44,038 nucleotides of DNA from Chara braunii (Eukaryota; Streptophyta; Charophyceae; Charales; Characeae). A model generated the notes under the pieces. That model was not told the DNA's origin. It searched no databases and was given only the letters and a program-made list of their open reading frames with translations. A program made the position numbers and the translations under genes. Numbering within the stretch: the stretch's first letter is position 1; every line of letters starts with the position of its first letter. Shown in pieces: positions 12,040 through 22,045 of this stretch. The stretch is taken from assembly GCA_003427395.1 (NCBI GenBank), contig BFEA01001105.1, forward strand, positions 10,229-54,266, given 5' to 3'.

Positions 12040-12640
12040 CAACAAGGTTTTTCATGGGGCACTTGCTAAATAAATCAAACATCGGCTAACCTTCCCTTAA
12101 CTGGTACTGGATTGCAAAGAAGTCGTGTCTTCCCAGGTCGAGAAAAAATCCGAGTTTATAATTTTTTTGTTAATTAACCTTATCTTGTTTATAAACAGTT
12201 AAGAAGACTGATTCTTGAATGGTATTTAACCTTATAAGGTTAATCAACATTGAAAGAGAATGAAACAATTTTGGATGGTTGCTTTAATAAGACTAACGTT
12301 ACAATCTGTCGACAAACAATGAACATTCGGATCCATGAATGTTGCTTTTAACGTTGGGGTAATGTTTTTCCCAATGTTGCTTTTAATGTTGGGGTTATGT
12401 TGGGGTTACCTTTTTTCAAAAGTTGTAATGCGTTATGAAATGTTTGAGTATTTTGATGAATATTTTTTCATTGTTATTGGTTCGGTTGATCAGGTTGATT
12501 CATAACTTTTTCTTAGCGATTTTAGAACCGTTTTTATATCATAGGTCGAGTAAACGGTAATGTTGAAGTTATGATTCACAACTTGTTGAAATGTGTTAGA
12601 GAAACATTTAATTTATTGAAGAAAAAAAAAGGTGAACGTC
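12040..12640. other. AT-rich intergenic DNA with short duplications
   Basis: No gene seen. A short motif AATGTTGCTTTTAA(C/T)GTTGGGGT is duplicated at about 12,338 and 12,376. Confidence 0.4.
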
Positions 12641-12666
12641 TGTGAGCCGAGCACGCCNGAGCCGAG

Positions 12667-12983
12667 CACGCCGAGAAGGGGAGGGGGGGGGGAGGAGAGG
12701 GACCTTCTGTGTTCATAAAGACAGTATATCTATCGATACTTAAAATAATAATGTTCTTACAAGTGGCACAAACGGTAACGCATTCCGCAGTATCAAATGC
12801 AGAAGATGTTGACGTGAGATTGCAAAAATGTAAGTAATCTCACTACAACATCTTTTCTATTTGATACTGCAAGTATAGTCAATCCGCTTGTGGCACTACT
12901 AAGGACGTTCTTATTTTACGTATCGGTATTACGTCTAGTCCTATGAACATATAATGTGTCTCCTCCCCACCTTCTCGGCGTGG
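12667..12983. mobile_element. Foldback/MITE with arms of about 150 bp
   Basis: The left arm (about 12,667-12,821) and right arm (about 12,836-12,983) are imperfect reverse complements over almost their full length. The ends read CACGCCGAGAAGG on both. Matching blocks run inward: CGATACTTAAAATAA versus CGATACGTAAAATAA, GTGGCACAAACGG versus GTGCCACAAGCGG, GCAGTATCAAAT on both, and AGATGTTG(A/T)(C/A)GTGAGATT at the loop. The loop is about 14 nt. A GCCGAGCACGCC motif is duplicated just outside the left end, around an ambiguous base at 12,658. No coding capacity is present. A purine-rich run inserted near 12,680-12,702 breaks the symmetry. Confidence 0.85.
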
Positions 12984-13322
12984 TAAGGTCACAGACCACT
13001 TGCAGTAACACAAGGCGTTATAACATATTGCATAATGTATTGGACATGAAGGCTTTAAACCACTAGTACCTCTTAGAAAGCAAATACTTTTTATGCGTTA
13101 TACATCAAAACGATAATAAAATGGTAATAAGGACAACATATATGCATGTTATGCTACATACACATAATTCAACGCAAAAAAAAAAAAAAAAAACAGAAAT
13201 CACTGTGATGAGAGTTCTCTTCCGTTTCATATGGCAATAAAAAGTCGATAAATTACAACATACATGTGTGTTTCTTATATCTTTCAATGCCAAAAAAAAC
13301 TCTGAATGCTGAGGTTTTTGTT

Positions 13323-13323
<1 letters not shown>

Positions 13324-13373
<50 letters not shown>

Positions 13374-13523
13374 CACACACACACCCGCATACACTCTCAC
13401 AGACACACATACACACACACAGATACACACTCTCACATACCTATGATGGTCGTCGAAGAGGTGGTCATGCTATCTGTCTAATTATGGCTCGAGTAACACA
13501 CACGTACTACCACCTCTTCGATA

Positions 13524-13580
<57 letters not shown>
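13324..13580. repeat. (CT)n - (CA)n - hairpin - (CT)n, single copy of the hairpin satellite
   Basis: A (CT)n tract at 13,324-13,372 is followed by CA-rich sequence, then a hairpin at about 13,451-13,524, then (CT)n at 13,527-13,579. The arms are GTCGAAGAGGTGGT and, reversed, ACCACCTCTTCGA, a 13-bp perfect core. This is the same arrangement and arm sequence as in the arrays at 23.2-24.5 kb and 43.4-44.0 kb. Open frames through the CT tracts (Leu-Ser or Arg-Glu runs) are artefacts. Confidence 0.85.
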
Positions 13581-13582
<2 letters not shown>

Positions 13583-13694
13583 CCAGTGTGCGTTTGGCTC
13601 TAGAGTCTTCACATCAACCACCACATTTGATTTTTTTTTTCCTCTACTCGGTTCACTCTGATCAAATGTCACAGTTGTACATATGACACTCTAC

Positions 13695-14138
13695 CTACTC
13701 ACGACCTTCGTCCGCTCTCTTGCTTGTGGGAGACTGAGCGGCAAGAGAGATATCATCATCACGAGTATCGTGTTCTTGGAAATGAATAGTGTTTTGCTCT
13801 GCTTGTGCGTCATCGCCGCCAGACTTATTATGCATATCATCGACATCGACATTTAGAACATCGTAGGTGTCAAATATACTTAGAAACTTGTGATCATCTT
13901 TCATTCTCAACACTTCATTTTTTCCCTTACTTTTCAAAAAGTCTTGTTTTTTCCAAATTATTCTCACGATCTCTACAACTCGCTTCTCTCTGTCTAAAGG
14001 AATCACATTGACAGAAACCTTGCCGACTCTCGTCTTCTGTGTCGTGATGATGGTCACTTCGATTCGCCTCATCTCTTCTGTAGCTTGAGCAGTTCGTGCA
14101 GGACGACTCTTGTTGTTCACGTGGCAGTCGATCACCAT
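13695..14138 (-). CDS. Hypothetical ORF, 147 codons
   Basis: The minus-strand frame has a charged N-terminal half (MRRIEVTIITTQ, VGKVSVNVIPLD, VEIVRIIWKKQDFL) and an acidic tail rich in Asp (DVDDMHNKSGGDD). No domain is recognised. It lies downstream of, and co-oriented with, the ULP1 pseudogene and may be another decayed gene of the same transposon zone. Whether it is expressed is unknown. Confidence 0.3.
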   Translation of the reverse strand: MVIDCHVNNKSRPARTAQATEEMRRIEVTIITTQKTRVGKVSVNVIPLDREKRVVEIVRIIWKKQDFLKSKGKNEVLRMKDDHKFLSIFDTYDVLNVDVDDMHNKSGGDDAQAEQNTIHFQEHDTRDDDISLAAQSPTSKRADEGRE

Positions 14139-14208
14139 GTGAGCAACCTCTTCGCTTCAGTTCCTTGTAGTCTCTGTACAGTACCTCGGCAATTACTCTC
14201 TTGAACTT

Positions 14209-14838
14209 TTATGCACCCCATGGCTCACTACCTTTCACTCTCCAAGAAGAGTCTTCCATCATTTTCTTCCTCATCTCATCCCATTTCATCTTTAGGTGGT
14301 CTACTGAACTGCCACACAGACCACTCCAAAACCCTCGAACAATGTCATAAGCAATCTCACCTCTTACGTTCGTCAGCTCCCTCGAACCCATACCAATAAT
14401 TGTCGTCATTCCTTTCGATTTAACCACTCGATCAACTGCGCATCGAACGTCTACACGAAGCGTCCCAACAAATACTAAGAATGCATCAACAAAAACAGAT
14501 GGCGACGGGTACATTTCCACGTCTCCTGCACGTGTGAAACAAAAATTCTTCGATATACAGCGAAACAATCGTTTCATCATCTTCATATCAGAATCAATGT
14601 CTTGCACATCTTCGCCTTCAAACTTCTCACTATCACTCGTTGACTTCAAGCCACGTGTTTGTTGTTCACATTGTACTGCACGACATATAACTAAAAAATA
14701 TAACCCTGTGTTACTACTAGTTTTCACATACTTAGTCTTTTTCAATTTCAATGTTGCAATATATGTATATATATATACATATATATATAAGACACAACGA
14801 TTTAAAGAACAAGGCCAACCATTATTTTTATTTTTCAT
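14209..14838 (-). CDS. Hypothetical ORF, 209 codons
   Basis: The first 30-40 codons come from an AT repeat (a YIYVYIYTYI run over the (TATA)n at about 14,760-14,790), so the true start is probably later. A candidate is the acidic segment EGEDVQDIDSDMKMMKRLF. The remainder reads SPSVFVDAFLVFVGTLRVDV, VVKSKGMTTIIGMGSRELTN and HLKMKWDEMRKKMMEDSSW, a plausible folded protein. I do not recognise it. It is co-oriented with the ULP1 and Plavaka remnants upstream. Confidence 0.35.
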   Translation of the reverse strand: MKNKNNGWPCSLNRCVLYIYVYIYTYIATLKLKKTKYVKTSSNTGLYFLVICRAVQCEQQTRGLKSTSDSEKFEGEDVQDIDSDMKMMKRLFRCISKNFCFTRAGDVEMYPSPSVFVDAFLVFVGTLRVDVRCAVDRVVKSKGMTTIIGMGSRELTNVRGEIAYDIVRGFWSGLCGSSVDHLKMKWDEMRKKMMEDSSWRVKGSEPWGA

Positions 14839-14901
14839 TCACAATAAAAATCATTGAATAATGTCCATTAACTATTTTTTGTCCTTCTCCGCTGTTGCTT
14901 T

Positions 14902-15852
14902 TTAATGTGTGTTGACGTTTGGAAACAAAGCGATCATCTTCTTTTGCATATTCGTCAAACTCTTCTTCCCTTTCGTCTTTACCTCCATCGGATTCGTCGT
15001 CAAATTCTTCGTCCTCGCATTCTTCATAGTCCTCCTCATTTTCGACATCATTACGCTGCTTTGATAATGTTTATTGAATACTTTCATTTCCATCTCGAAG
15101 TTCATTATATATATTATCCCTGCGTCTTTCCCGCCAGTCTATTTCGTTGTTTTTCTGTGAACCATCAACTTCCATTGCACCACCTTCGTTGTCGCCTCGC
15201 CTATTCGACCTGCATGCCATGTCTCGATACTCCGCATCCAGTGTCTCATTTCTCGCACCTCTTGAACGTTTTGCAGGAGCAAGAAAGACATTACGACCTG
15301 ACACATCTTCTCGGAAAATCTTCCTTATAGGGGTTCGTGGTGGAGACTCCTCTTTTTCGCCTACAAATGTAGTTTTTATGATGCGTTCTTTTTTACGAGA
15401 ATCAAATCTACGCTTGCTTGCTTCGCCATGCATTTCAATCATATTTCTCCGTTATAATTCGCCCTTGCCGTCTCTTGAAACTCTGCAGTCGCGTTTCCCT
15501 ATTTGCATGTCTTTGACGATGTTAATTTCACCTTCACTTCCTGATCTTTGAGCATATGTCTTGTGTGGTCGTTCTTCCTCCTCCAAGCCATAACCTCATT
15601 GATGTTGTGATATCTCGAGCCGATCTCCACTCCTTGGCCTTTGCTTGTTGTCGTACTGCTTATCCATAGGTATCTCTCAAAAGTCTTTTTATTATATTGT
15701 TCACTCTTTTCTCTCCGTCCAATTCTTTTACACTGTTTTCGTTTGCATAACAATAACATGCAGTGCAACATAAATATCACATCAGTTATTAGATATGTAC
15801 CTATAAATAAAACACAAAACGTTTTTTCAAGTTTGTTCTCCTTAGTTTTCAC
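14902..15852 (-). pseudogene. Broken charged-protein gene, unknown
   Basis: Minus-strand frames at 15,852-15,499, 15,442-15,071 and 15,105-14,902 follow each other with stops and frame changes between. The first ends GVEIGSRYHNINEVMAWRRK and HMLKDQEVKVKLTSSKTCK. After a TAG it continues in the same frame with GNATAEFQETARANYNGEI. The second is rich in Arg/Lys/Glu (KRRFDSRKKERIIKTTFVGE, then EIDWRERRRDNIYNELRDG). This could be the tail of the ULP1-bearing protein or a separate DNA-binding protein. The sequence does not decide. Confidence 0.35.
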
Positions 15853-15983
15853 AAACCTAACCAGTCACCATGTTAATGTTTATTTCGCAATTTTGTATTC
15901 ATATATATTATTATTAATTTCTCCCTATTTTTGTTACAATGAGGGCAGATGTCACCTCACCTTTCTCCAGCGAGGCGTTGAGT

Positions 15984-17802
15984 TTAGGTCGTTTTTGTTC
16001 TCTTGCGTCGAGTTATGAGTTTCCGAAGAATTGCAACGAAGTCTTCAGTCGTATGCGATGAAGGCAGATTCGGGTAAATATGTGCCAACGCCCTAATCAT
16101 GACTTGGCGATGCTCCGATATTTTACACGTGATTAAATGTTTGCACACTTCTTCTGTTTCTTTCCTCGTTGCACGGACACTCCTATACTCTCCAAGACTC
16201 TCAAGTATGCTCTCTATATTTCTGCAAATCATTACACCACAATCATTGTAGCTACATTGTTGTTAGCAATAGATACTATCAATGTAGTTCACGCCTTTGC
16301 TGACAATTTCATTCCAAGCCCGCTTCAACCGCTGTGCAGTGATGTCGACACCTTGTGTGAACATTGCTGTCATGTGCTCGTAGAACAGGTACACCACCAA
16401 TGGATCAAAATCCGGTCTCCCTAAATTCGCTTTGGAGTCCATGTGGAATATTGCGCACGTATCTGAGCGAGTTTGATTTGGGTCCTTCAAAAATTCACCG
16501 ATGTCGATTAAATATAAGAACGGTGTAATAATTTAGAAGATGGATTGGGGCTATAACTACTTCGTTTTCCCACAATGTTGACACTCCCTTCCTTCTCCTT
16601 TTACAAATGTCCTTTACGACTTCGACATCGGGAGGGCAGCTGACATCCACATCTTTGTGTGTGTTATATATCTTTCTATACCACAACATTGATGCCACTT
16701 CCACGCTCGAAAGATTGTTGCTCTGTTTCATTACTGATTCGTATACATATTGACTGTAAAAGTCAATAATATTTATAGTCAACCACCTCGTCAGTCCCAA
16801 ACACTCAACATCTTCCATCCTGATAATGAAAGACTCAGTGTGGGAGGGACGCCACTTGAAAGGAAAATATTAAGTAACTGTACTCTCACTTAGAAGTGGT
16901 AACGTTCGATCCTCAAACCGGAGATGTTTATCCTCATCAATGTCTTGCGACCCTTTGTGCACATCAACTGCAATGTTTGATGAAGTTTTTTCACATGCTG
17001 GTGGACGTACAAGATTCGTACTTTTCAGGTTCATTTCTCCACTTGTCTCATTTTGCACCCTTCTTTCAATATCGTTTATCATCTTTTCATCATTTGTTAT
17101 ATCGACGTCCATCATCTCTGCTTCTGTTTGAAGATAATTATCATCCACTATTTTCGACACCTTCCCACTGTCATTCATATGATCTTCCACCTTCTCTGGT
17201 ATATCATTCAATGTGACGCTCGATGACATCCTCACCTTCTAAGTTGTATGCTCTGGGTGATGCTCCATGTTGCACGACACTTGGTTCTCTGCAGTCATTG
17301 TATGCTCGTCATTGACCCTTGGAGCGTGTACATGTTAACAGGCTTGTTGTGAACCACCTGACCTCTTCCTGACATTTTCACGCATATGCGCTCCGAATGC
17401 ACTTGGAATTGGCTGAAGAGGTAAAAGTCCTCAAGCGTCAACTGATAAACTCAACAGAGGACGACGATACAATTGTTTGATCTCTTCTTTTGATAACATG
17501 TCATCCTGAACATTGGATATTGCCTTCATGTTTCTTTCCTCTATCTCTCCCACACATTTCAGATTTCCTCTTTTTGCTCTTTTTGATACACCACAATTTA
17601 ACTTTTGCTTCCCCTTGTCCGTTTTTGCTGATTTGTTCTCTCTGCTCAGGTGCGAATTCTGTTGTTCTCGACTTTCACTTGTTGAATGTTCCTCGTGTCG
17701 TTGAGCCTTTTGATCTGCAGTTTTGCGCATGTATGTCCTCCCCCGCCTCCCCCTTGCATCGTGACTTCCGTCTCTACCTTGAGCGTTTGCCGCTGGGAAC
17801 AT
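15984..17802 (-). pseudogene. ULP1/SENP-type (peptidase C48) cysteine protease gene, broken
   Basis: A single minus-strand frame runs from 17,802 to 16,495 through a basic/acidic N-terminal region, with in-frame stops at 17,431 (TGA), 17,335 (TAA), 17,239 (TAG) and 16,870 (TAA). The protease domain then begins MEDVECLGLTRWLTINIIDF, the expected ULP1 opening. It continues with ENEVVIAPIHLLNYYTVLIF, where the family has PI-x4-HW, so the catalytic His-Trp is Tyr-Tyr here. A one-base shift near 16,510 moves the frame. AIFHMDSK supplies the usual Asp-Ser block, and QQCSYNDCGVMIC supplies the Gln and catalytic Cys. A further in-frame TAA (16,263-16,265) lies between those two blocks. ULP1 proteases cleave SUMO-like modifiers. 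Such domains are often carried by plant DNA transposons, and this copy lies just downstream of a transposase remnant on the same strand. Confidence 0.8.
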
Positions 17803-17939
17803 AATTTTTTCCCACGTCCGATTTTCTTTTTATTTAGCTTAATTACGATAATACTAGTTGTGCACACTTGCGCACGGGCACAGAAAAGAGCAAGAGCATT
17901 GGAAAGAACAACGAAAAATAATGTAACATAAATAGTCAT

Positions 17940-18350
17940 ATAATATTTATGAATCTGTTAAGAAAAAAATAACCCTCTTCTTTATTCGCACGTTCCATAT
18001 CGTGCCGAAATGAGGGCCTTCTAAAATATGGAACAAGATGTACTGGTTCAATCATCGTATCAATATCGATGACGTTGCTATACTGCAAACCTCTAACTCT
18101 TTCTCATTGTACCAAGTGACATGTAGTACGATTAGTTAAGTTCGTAACACATTCTTTATACCACTGTACAAATGCACATGAATTCGTTATTATTTGATTT
18201 TCCTAACAATATTGCCGTTATTATTTGATTTTCCTTACAATATTGTAAAATAAAGAACATCGCTACAGATGCTAACCACACTTCATCGTTCCCTGCTCTA
18301 ACACTTACATCCGATCGTACCTCCCGACTATGGAAATCAGGTGTCGCCCT
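17940..18350. other. AT-rich spacer with a tandem duplication of about 32 bp
   Basis: No gene seen. A unit containing GTTATTATTTGATTTTCC and ACAATATTG occurs twice in tandem at about 18,185-18,243. The spacer separates the ULP1 and Plavaka remnants. Confidence 0.5.
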
Positions 18351-18352
18351 CG

Positions 18353-18464
18353 CTACCTGGACATCACTTCTTCGGATGAACCCATCGTAAGTGCATTTGA
18401 AAGCAACATGCGTTCTTGGTCGGATAATTGTGTCGCCATTCGTCTCTTCGAAGCCTTGTTATGT
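18353..18464 (-). other. Possible short exon or start of a gene, unknown
   Basis: Within a minus-strand frame, a Met at about 18,464 opens MATQLSDQERMLLSNALTMG followed by SSEEVMSR. The final codon is followed by a splice-donor-like AG|GTAGCG. The frame differs from that of the transposase remnant it abuts. It might be the first exon of the downstream ULP1 gene or a frameshifted transposase tail; neither is proven. Confidence 0.2.
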
Positions 18465-20691
18465 AATGTATGTACACAAACACTGATGAAATTGTTGTCT
18501 TTCGGGCAGACGAAGTAAAAAATCAGCCGCTTTGATAGATGACGATGCAACTTCTTCCCTGATACTTTCATCACTCAAGTGGAACCATGTTAACGGCAAT
18601 GACACTATATCAGTTGAAGACATGATATTTTCTCCTGTCCTTTCTGCCTCTAACACTGCCGACCAATTTTTGATTTCTCTCCTACGTCTCAAACTCACCT
18701 TCGCGATGAGTTCTTCTAGAGCTGTTGCACGCATGACGTGTTCCATCATTTCTCGTGAAGGGTTTCTACGATTCGAAGCATGATAAGGATCCTTACAAAG
18801 ACGAATGTGATTATGTTTTCAAATATCCGCCGCAAGTGTATTCGGCTACCTGGAACGCAATACGTACTTGTTTTGATCATGCATTTTTATAATCTTCCAA
18901 TTTGACTTTTGTAAATGGCCGAACCGGAGATTTATAAATTCTATGAAGTATTTGAGAAGATTATCACACCTCTGAAGCGATTGCATCGTATGTTTTATAA
19001 CACGAAACATGCTAATAAAATACTCTAAAAACACGTTAAACCATTGGACAAGGTTGTGTCCTTCTGTGTTGTCTACAAAATTATGAACTATAAACAAAAC
19101 AATGGTCATGACAGCTCGATGTTGTTTCGCTTCAAATCGACCTTCATGAGTGAAAAAATCAGTCCCTGTCGCAATATGGACCACAAACTTTTGAAACGTA
19201 CGGCGTGCTCTAAGGCTGATTTGCTTAAGGCGAGCATCAAGTTCACCGAGCATTCTAAATCCACTTACGAACGACTTACAGAAAGTTTTCAAACCTTCAA
19301 TCATATATTCGAATATTTCATGGTCTACGGTATGCATCCTATCCGGTTGCAGTGCAAAGTGGTAATCAAACATGATATCGTTGTTGAAACGACCTTGATA
19401 AAACCCCCAAAGATCATTAACGGGTATGTCGTGGTGCATTTCCCATTCTTTGCGAGATCTAACACTTGATCACGCATTGACACATCTTAATCTTGATGAA
19501 TGTCATGCAAAACACTGCGATCCACATTCTCTGTTTTCAATAATTTGATGCAATCAATGTGCTCGTGAAGTTTGTTTGTAGGTAATATGCACGTGGGACA
19601 CCATTCGTTTTTCACGAGTGACAGGAGACATCTTTCAGGATGATCTTGTACATAATTTAACAACACATGATGAACCGTTATATTTCCGTACCGTGGTAGA
19701 TGCATTTGCATTCCATCATGGGAAGTCGCTTTTACATCCTCGAGGATGATCGAAATACTTTTGTGAAAAAGACAACGTTTGCAACGAACGAACGCAAGCG
19801 CCTATCTTGTTCATCCTTTAATGTGAAGAAGAGGATGTAAAATCGGGAAGTAAGCAAGCAGAGTTGCTCGGTCGGGCATATCAGCAATTGATAACATCAA
19901 AGGATATGCGGTGGTTTTCATGCGACCATCAACGTCAGTTTTATCTGAATACAAAGTAAATGGCATGATATATCTATTTTGTCCATTCTCATCTAAATCT
20001 TTTTCGTCTCTAATAACATTTTGTGCGTACCTCCAAAATCTCGCGGATCTTGGGTTTGTAATCAACAACTCATCATCATCGACTATCGCATCTGCTTCCA
20101 GTGTGTAATCGACATCATTGACTATTGCATCTTCAATAAGATTCTTAAATGTGATATCTTATTTACGCCACCATAAACGAGTTGTTTGCCTCACAGACCA
20201 AATATCGTCCCTCAACTCTGTTTCATTCCATGATGCGTCACCAATATACCTTCTAACCACTTCTTAAAAGTACGACAATTTTTGTACTTTAATTGACTAC
20301 CATTAAAACGGAGGTGACAAATGACGGATAGTAAAGCATCTATATCTCCATTTGATAAACCAAGACCCTCTCTTGCGGAATACAATACAGATGCGAGCTC
20401 AAAATCTGATGAGTATTCCTCACTAGGAATACAATCCTCAAGAACTATGAAATCATTTTCTTCGTTCTCATCATTGCATCCAGAATCATCAACATTCATT
20501 TCATTATTTTCATCATCATCATCTGAAAGTTCAATATCGATCTGTTGTTGGTGAAACTGAGCTTGATTATGTATAGTTTCACCCGTACATCCTCTTGACC
20601 TGTGACACTCCATTGTCCTTCTGCATCTAAACCTGCGTCCACAGTCCAGATATGGCTCCATTTTGTGTCTACTGACGATCACGACCCGCAA
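18459..20691 (-). pseudogene. Plavaka-type DDE transposase, pseudogene
   Basis: Minus-strand blocks occur in the order expected for Plavaka transposases (CACTA-related). First is a Cys/His-containing N-terminus (YLDCGRRFRCRRTMECH), then an acidic linker, then ELASVLYSAREGLGLSNGDI and YKNCRTFKKWLEG (159 codons, 20,691-20,212). After a frameshift come LWWRK, FKNLIEDAIV, FWRYAQNVI and the PFTLYSDKT block with YPLMLSIADMPD (20,068-19,811). Next are ISIILEDVK, YVQDHPERCLLSLVKNEWCP (19,711-19,487) and, after another shift, WGFYQGRF, DRMHTVDHEIFEYMI and GELDARLKQISLRARRTF (19,439-18,846). Last is HIRLCKDPYHASNRRNPSREM. In-frame stops include a TAA near 20,170, TGA and TAG at 19,811-19,795, TAG at 18,846 and TGA at 18,819. 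The element is inactive. The C-terminal limit is uncertain. Confidence 0.8.
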
Positions 20692-20693
20692 AA

Positions 20694-20760
20694 TTGTATG
20701 TTGAAATAATCTTGATTGTTAGTGTTGTTGATCTTTTTGTAAAACAAACAGTCCATCGAT
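20694..20760. repeat. 63-bp direct repeat, copy 1
   Basis: TGTATGTTGAAATAATCTTG through AAAACAAACAGTC(C/G)ATCGATA is nearly identical to the copy at 21,232-21,298, 538 bp away in the same orientation. It lies immediately upstream of the transposase remnant's apparent start. Confidence 0.9.
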
Positions 20761-20792
20761 ATCCACTAATTTATATGAATAAAATTTATATT

Positions 20793-20860
20793 AATCAATA
20801 TACAAAAATAAAGATTTTTCTAGTTTTACTAGAAGAATCTTTATTTTTTGTATATTGATT
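20793..20860. repeat. AT-rich hairpin, arms about 31 bp
   Basis: AATCAATATACAAAAATAAA plus GATTTTTCTAG is followed by a 4-5 nt loop and its near-perfect reverse complement ending TTTGTATATTGATT. It could act as a bidirectional terminator-like hairpin or be a tiny foldback. It lies between the two 63-bp direct repeats. Confidence 0.8.
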
Positions 20861-21231
20861 ATTTATGAAATAAGATAGTATGTAATAAACATAAATGTAT
20901 TAATTCAATTACAACTAGATAGATATAGTCAATCAAAACACTCGATCCATATAAGAAATCATTTGAACTTCACAAGACCGACCATACAATACATACGTAA
21001 AAGAAAGCCTCAGCATCGATCAATCCAGCAAATTAGAATTGAAAGTAGACGCAAAGTGAGTGGCTTGCCACTTTCTTTCTTTCTTTCTTTTTTTCTTTCC
21101 GTCTCATTAATGAAACAAGTGAGATGCGTTGCGTAAAGTCTCTGAGGATCCCAAACAGCTCGGCGGTCGCTGGCTAGGGCGAGCGACCGTACTTTTTTGT
21201 GGTTTCCTGCTGATCGAACATTGCTACAAAG

Positions 21232-21298
21232 TTGTATGTTGAAATAATCTTGATTGTTAGTGTTGTTGATCTTTTTGTAAAACAAACAGTCGATCGAT
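21232..21298. repeat. 63-bp direct repeat, copy 2
   Basis: Second copy of the sequence at 20,694-20,760, with one clear difference near its end (GTCGATCG instead of GTCCATCG). The interval between copies also holds a (CTTT)n tract at about 21,066-21,100 and a small GC hairpin (CGGTCGCT/AGCGACCG) at about 21,162-21,187. Confidence 0.9.
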
Positions 21299-21299
21299 A

Positions 21300-22040
21300 C
21301 AAGAAATCATCACGTTCAGAAGAGAAGAGAGAAAATCACAAGTCTTATTTTTTATAACAACCTTTAACAAAAGATGTACAAATTGTTTACCGAATAACAA
21401 AAAATTTGTACAACACAACATCAACACAACTCGATGTCCTCATATTAAACACAAATAAGAGTAACCTGAAACCATCAGCAGAGTTTCAAAAATGCATACT
21501 TCAGACATTGTCTTCTGATTAAAATATATGTGTCTCTCTTCTCATACTCTTCAAACTTCTCTTTTGTAAACCTATGTCACAACCGCTCTTAGTTGCTAGT
21601 CGTCCCCCGTCTGTTTTTTCTGCGTGCCGCCAGTAACGCTACCCTCTTCAAATTCATCCTTCAACTCGTCGTCCCTCACACCATGTAAAAATCGCATCAT
21701 CGAACAACTTTCCAAAGCGTTTCTTCCTGTCTCAATACCATGAGAAACAAACTTTCCTCCTTGTTTGAAAAATCATAATGCCCCATCCCAATCCTTCAAC
21801 GCAGAAATGGCTAAACTGCGATTAACCAAGACATTCCATTTTTTTCCTCCTTTTGAAAGGTCCCTTCCTTTGGGATAGAGGAAAGGCAGTGCTGACAAAA
21901 AATCGAATTGCAAATGACCTTCACATCAAATGTCCATGCAAACGACGAGCTTCGATGATGGACGAAATGCAAATATTGACGCAAGTCGCAAAATTGCTAG
22001 ACACCATCCTTTTTCAGGATCTGAACACTTGTCAGCATGC
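21300..22040. other. No supported gene
   Basis: AT-rich DNA with only short open frames. Some minus-strand protein-like sequence may continue from the broken gene at 22.0-23.1 kb, but no motif is recognisable. Confidence 0.35.
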
Positions 22041-22045
22041 GCATG

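Noticed and set aside
13105-13672. Open frames made of Arg-Glu, Leu-Ser or Cys-Val runs
   Set aside because: Direct translations of (CT)n and (CA)n microsatellites.
16263-16265. Possible reassigned TAA codon (Gln) inside the ULP1 domain, or a very short intron
   Set aside because: Other stops of all three types interrupt the same gene and its catalytic His is lost. A GT-to-AG span here would be only about 25 nt. Pseudogene decay is simpler.
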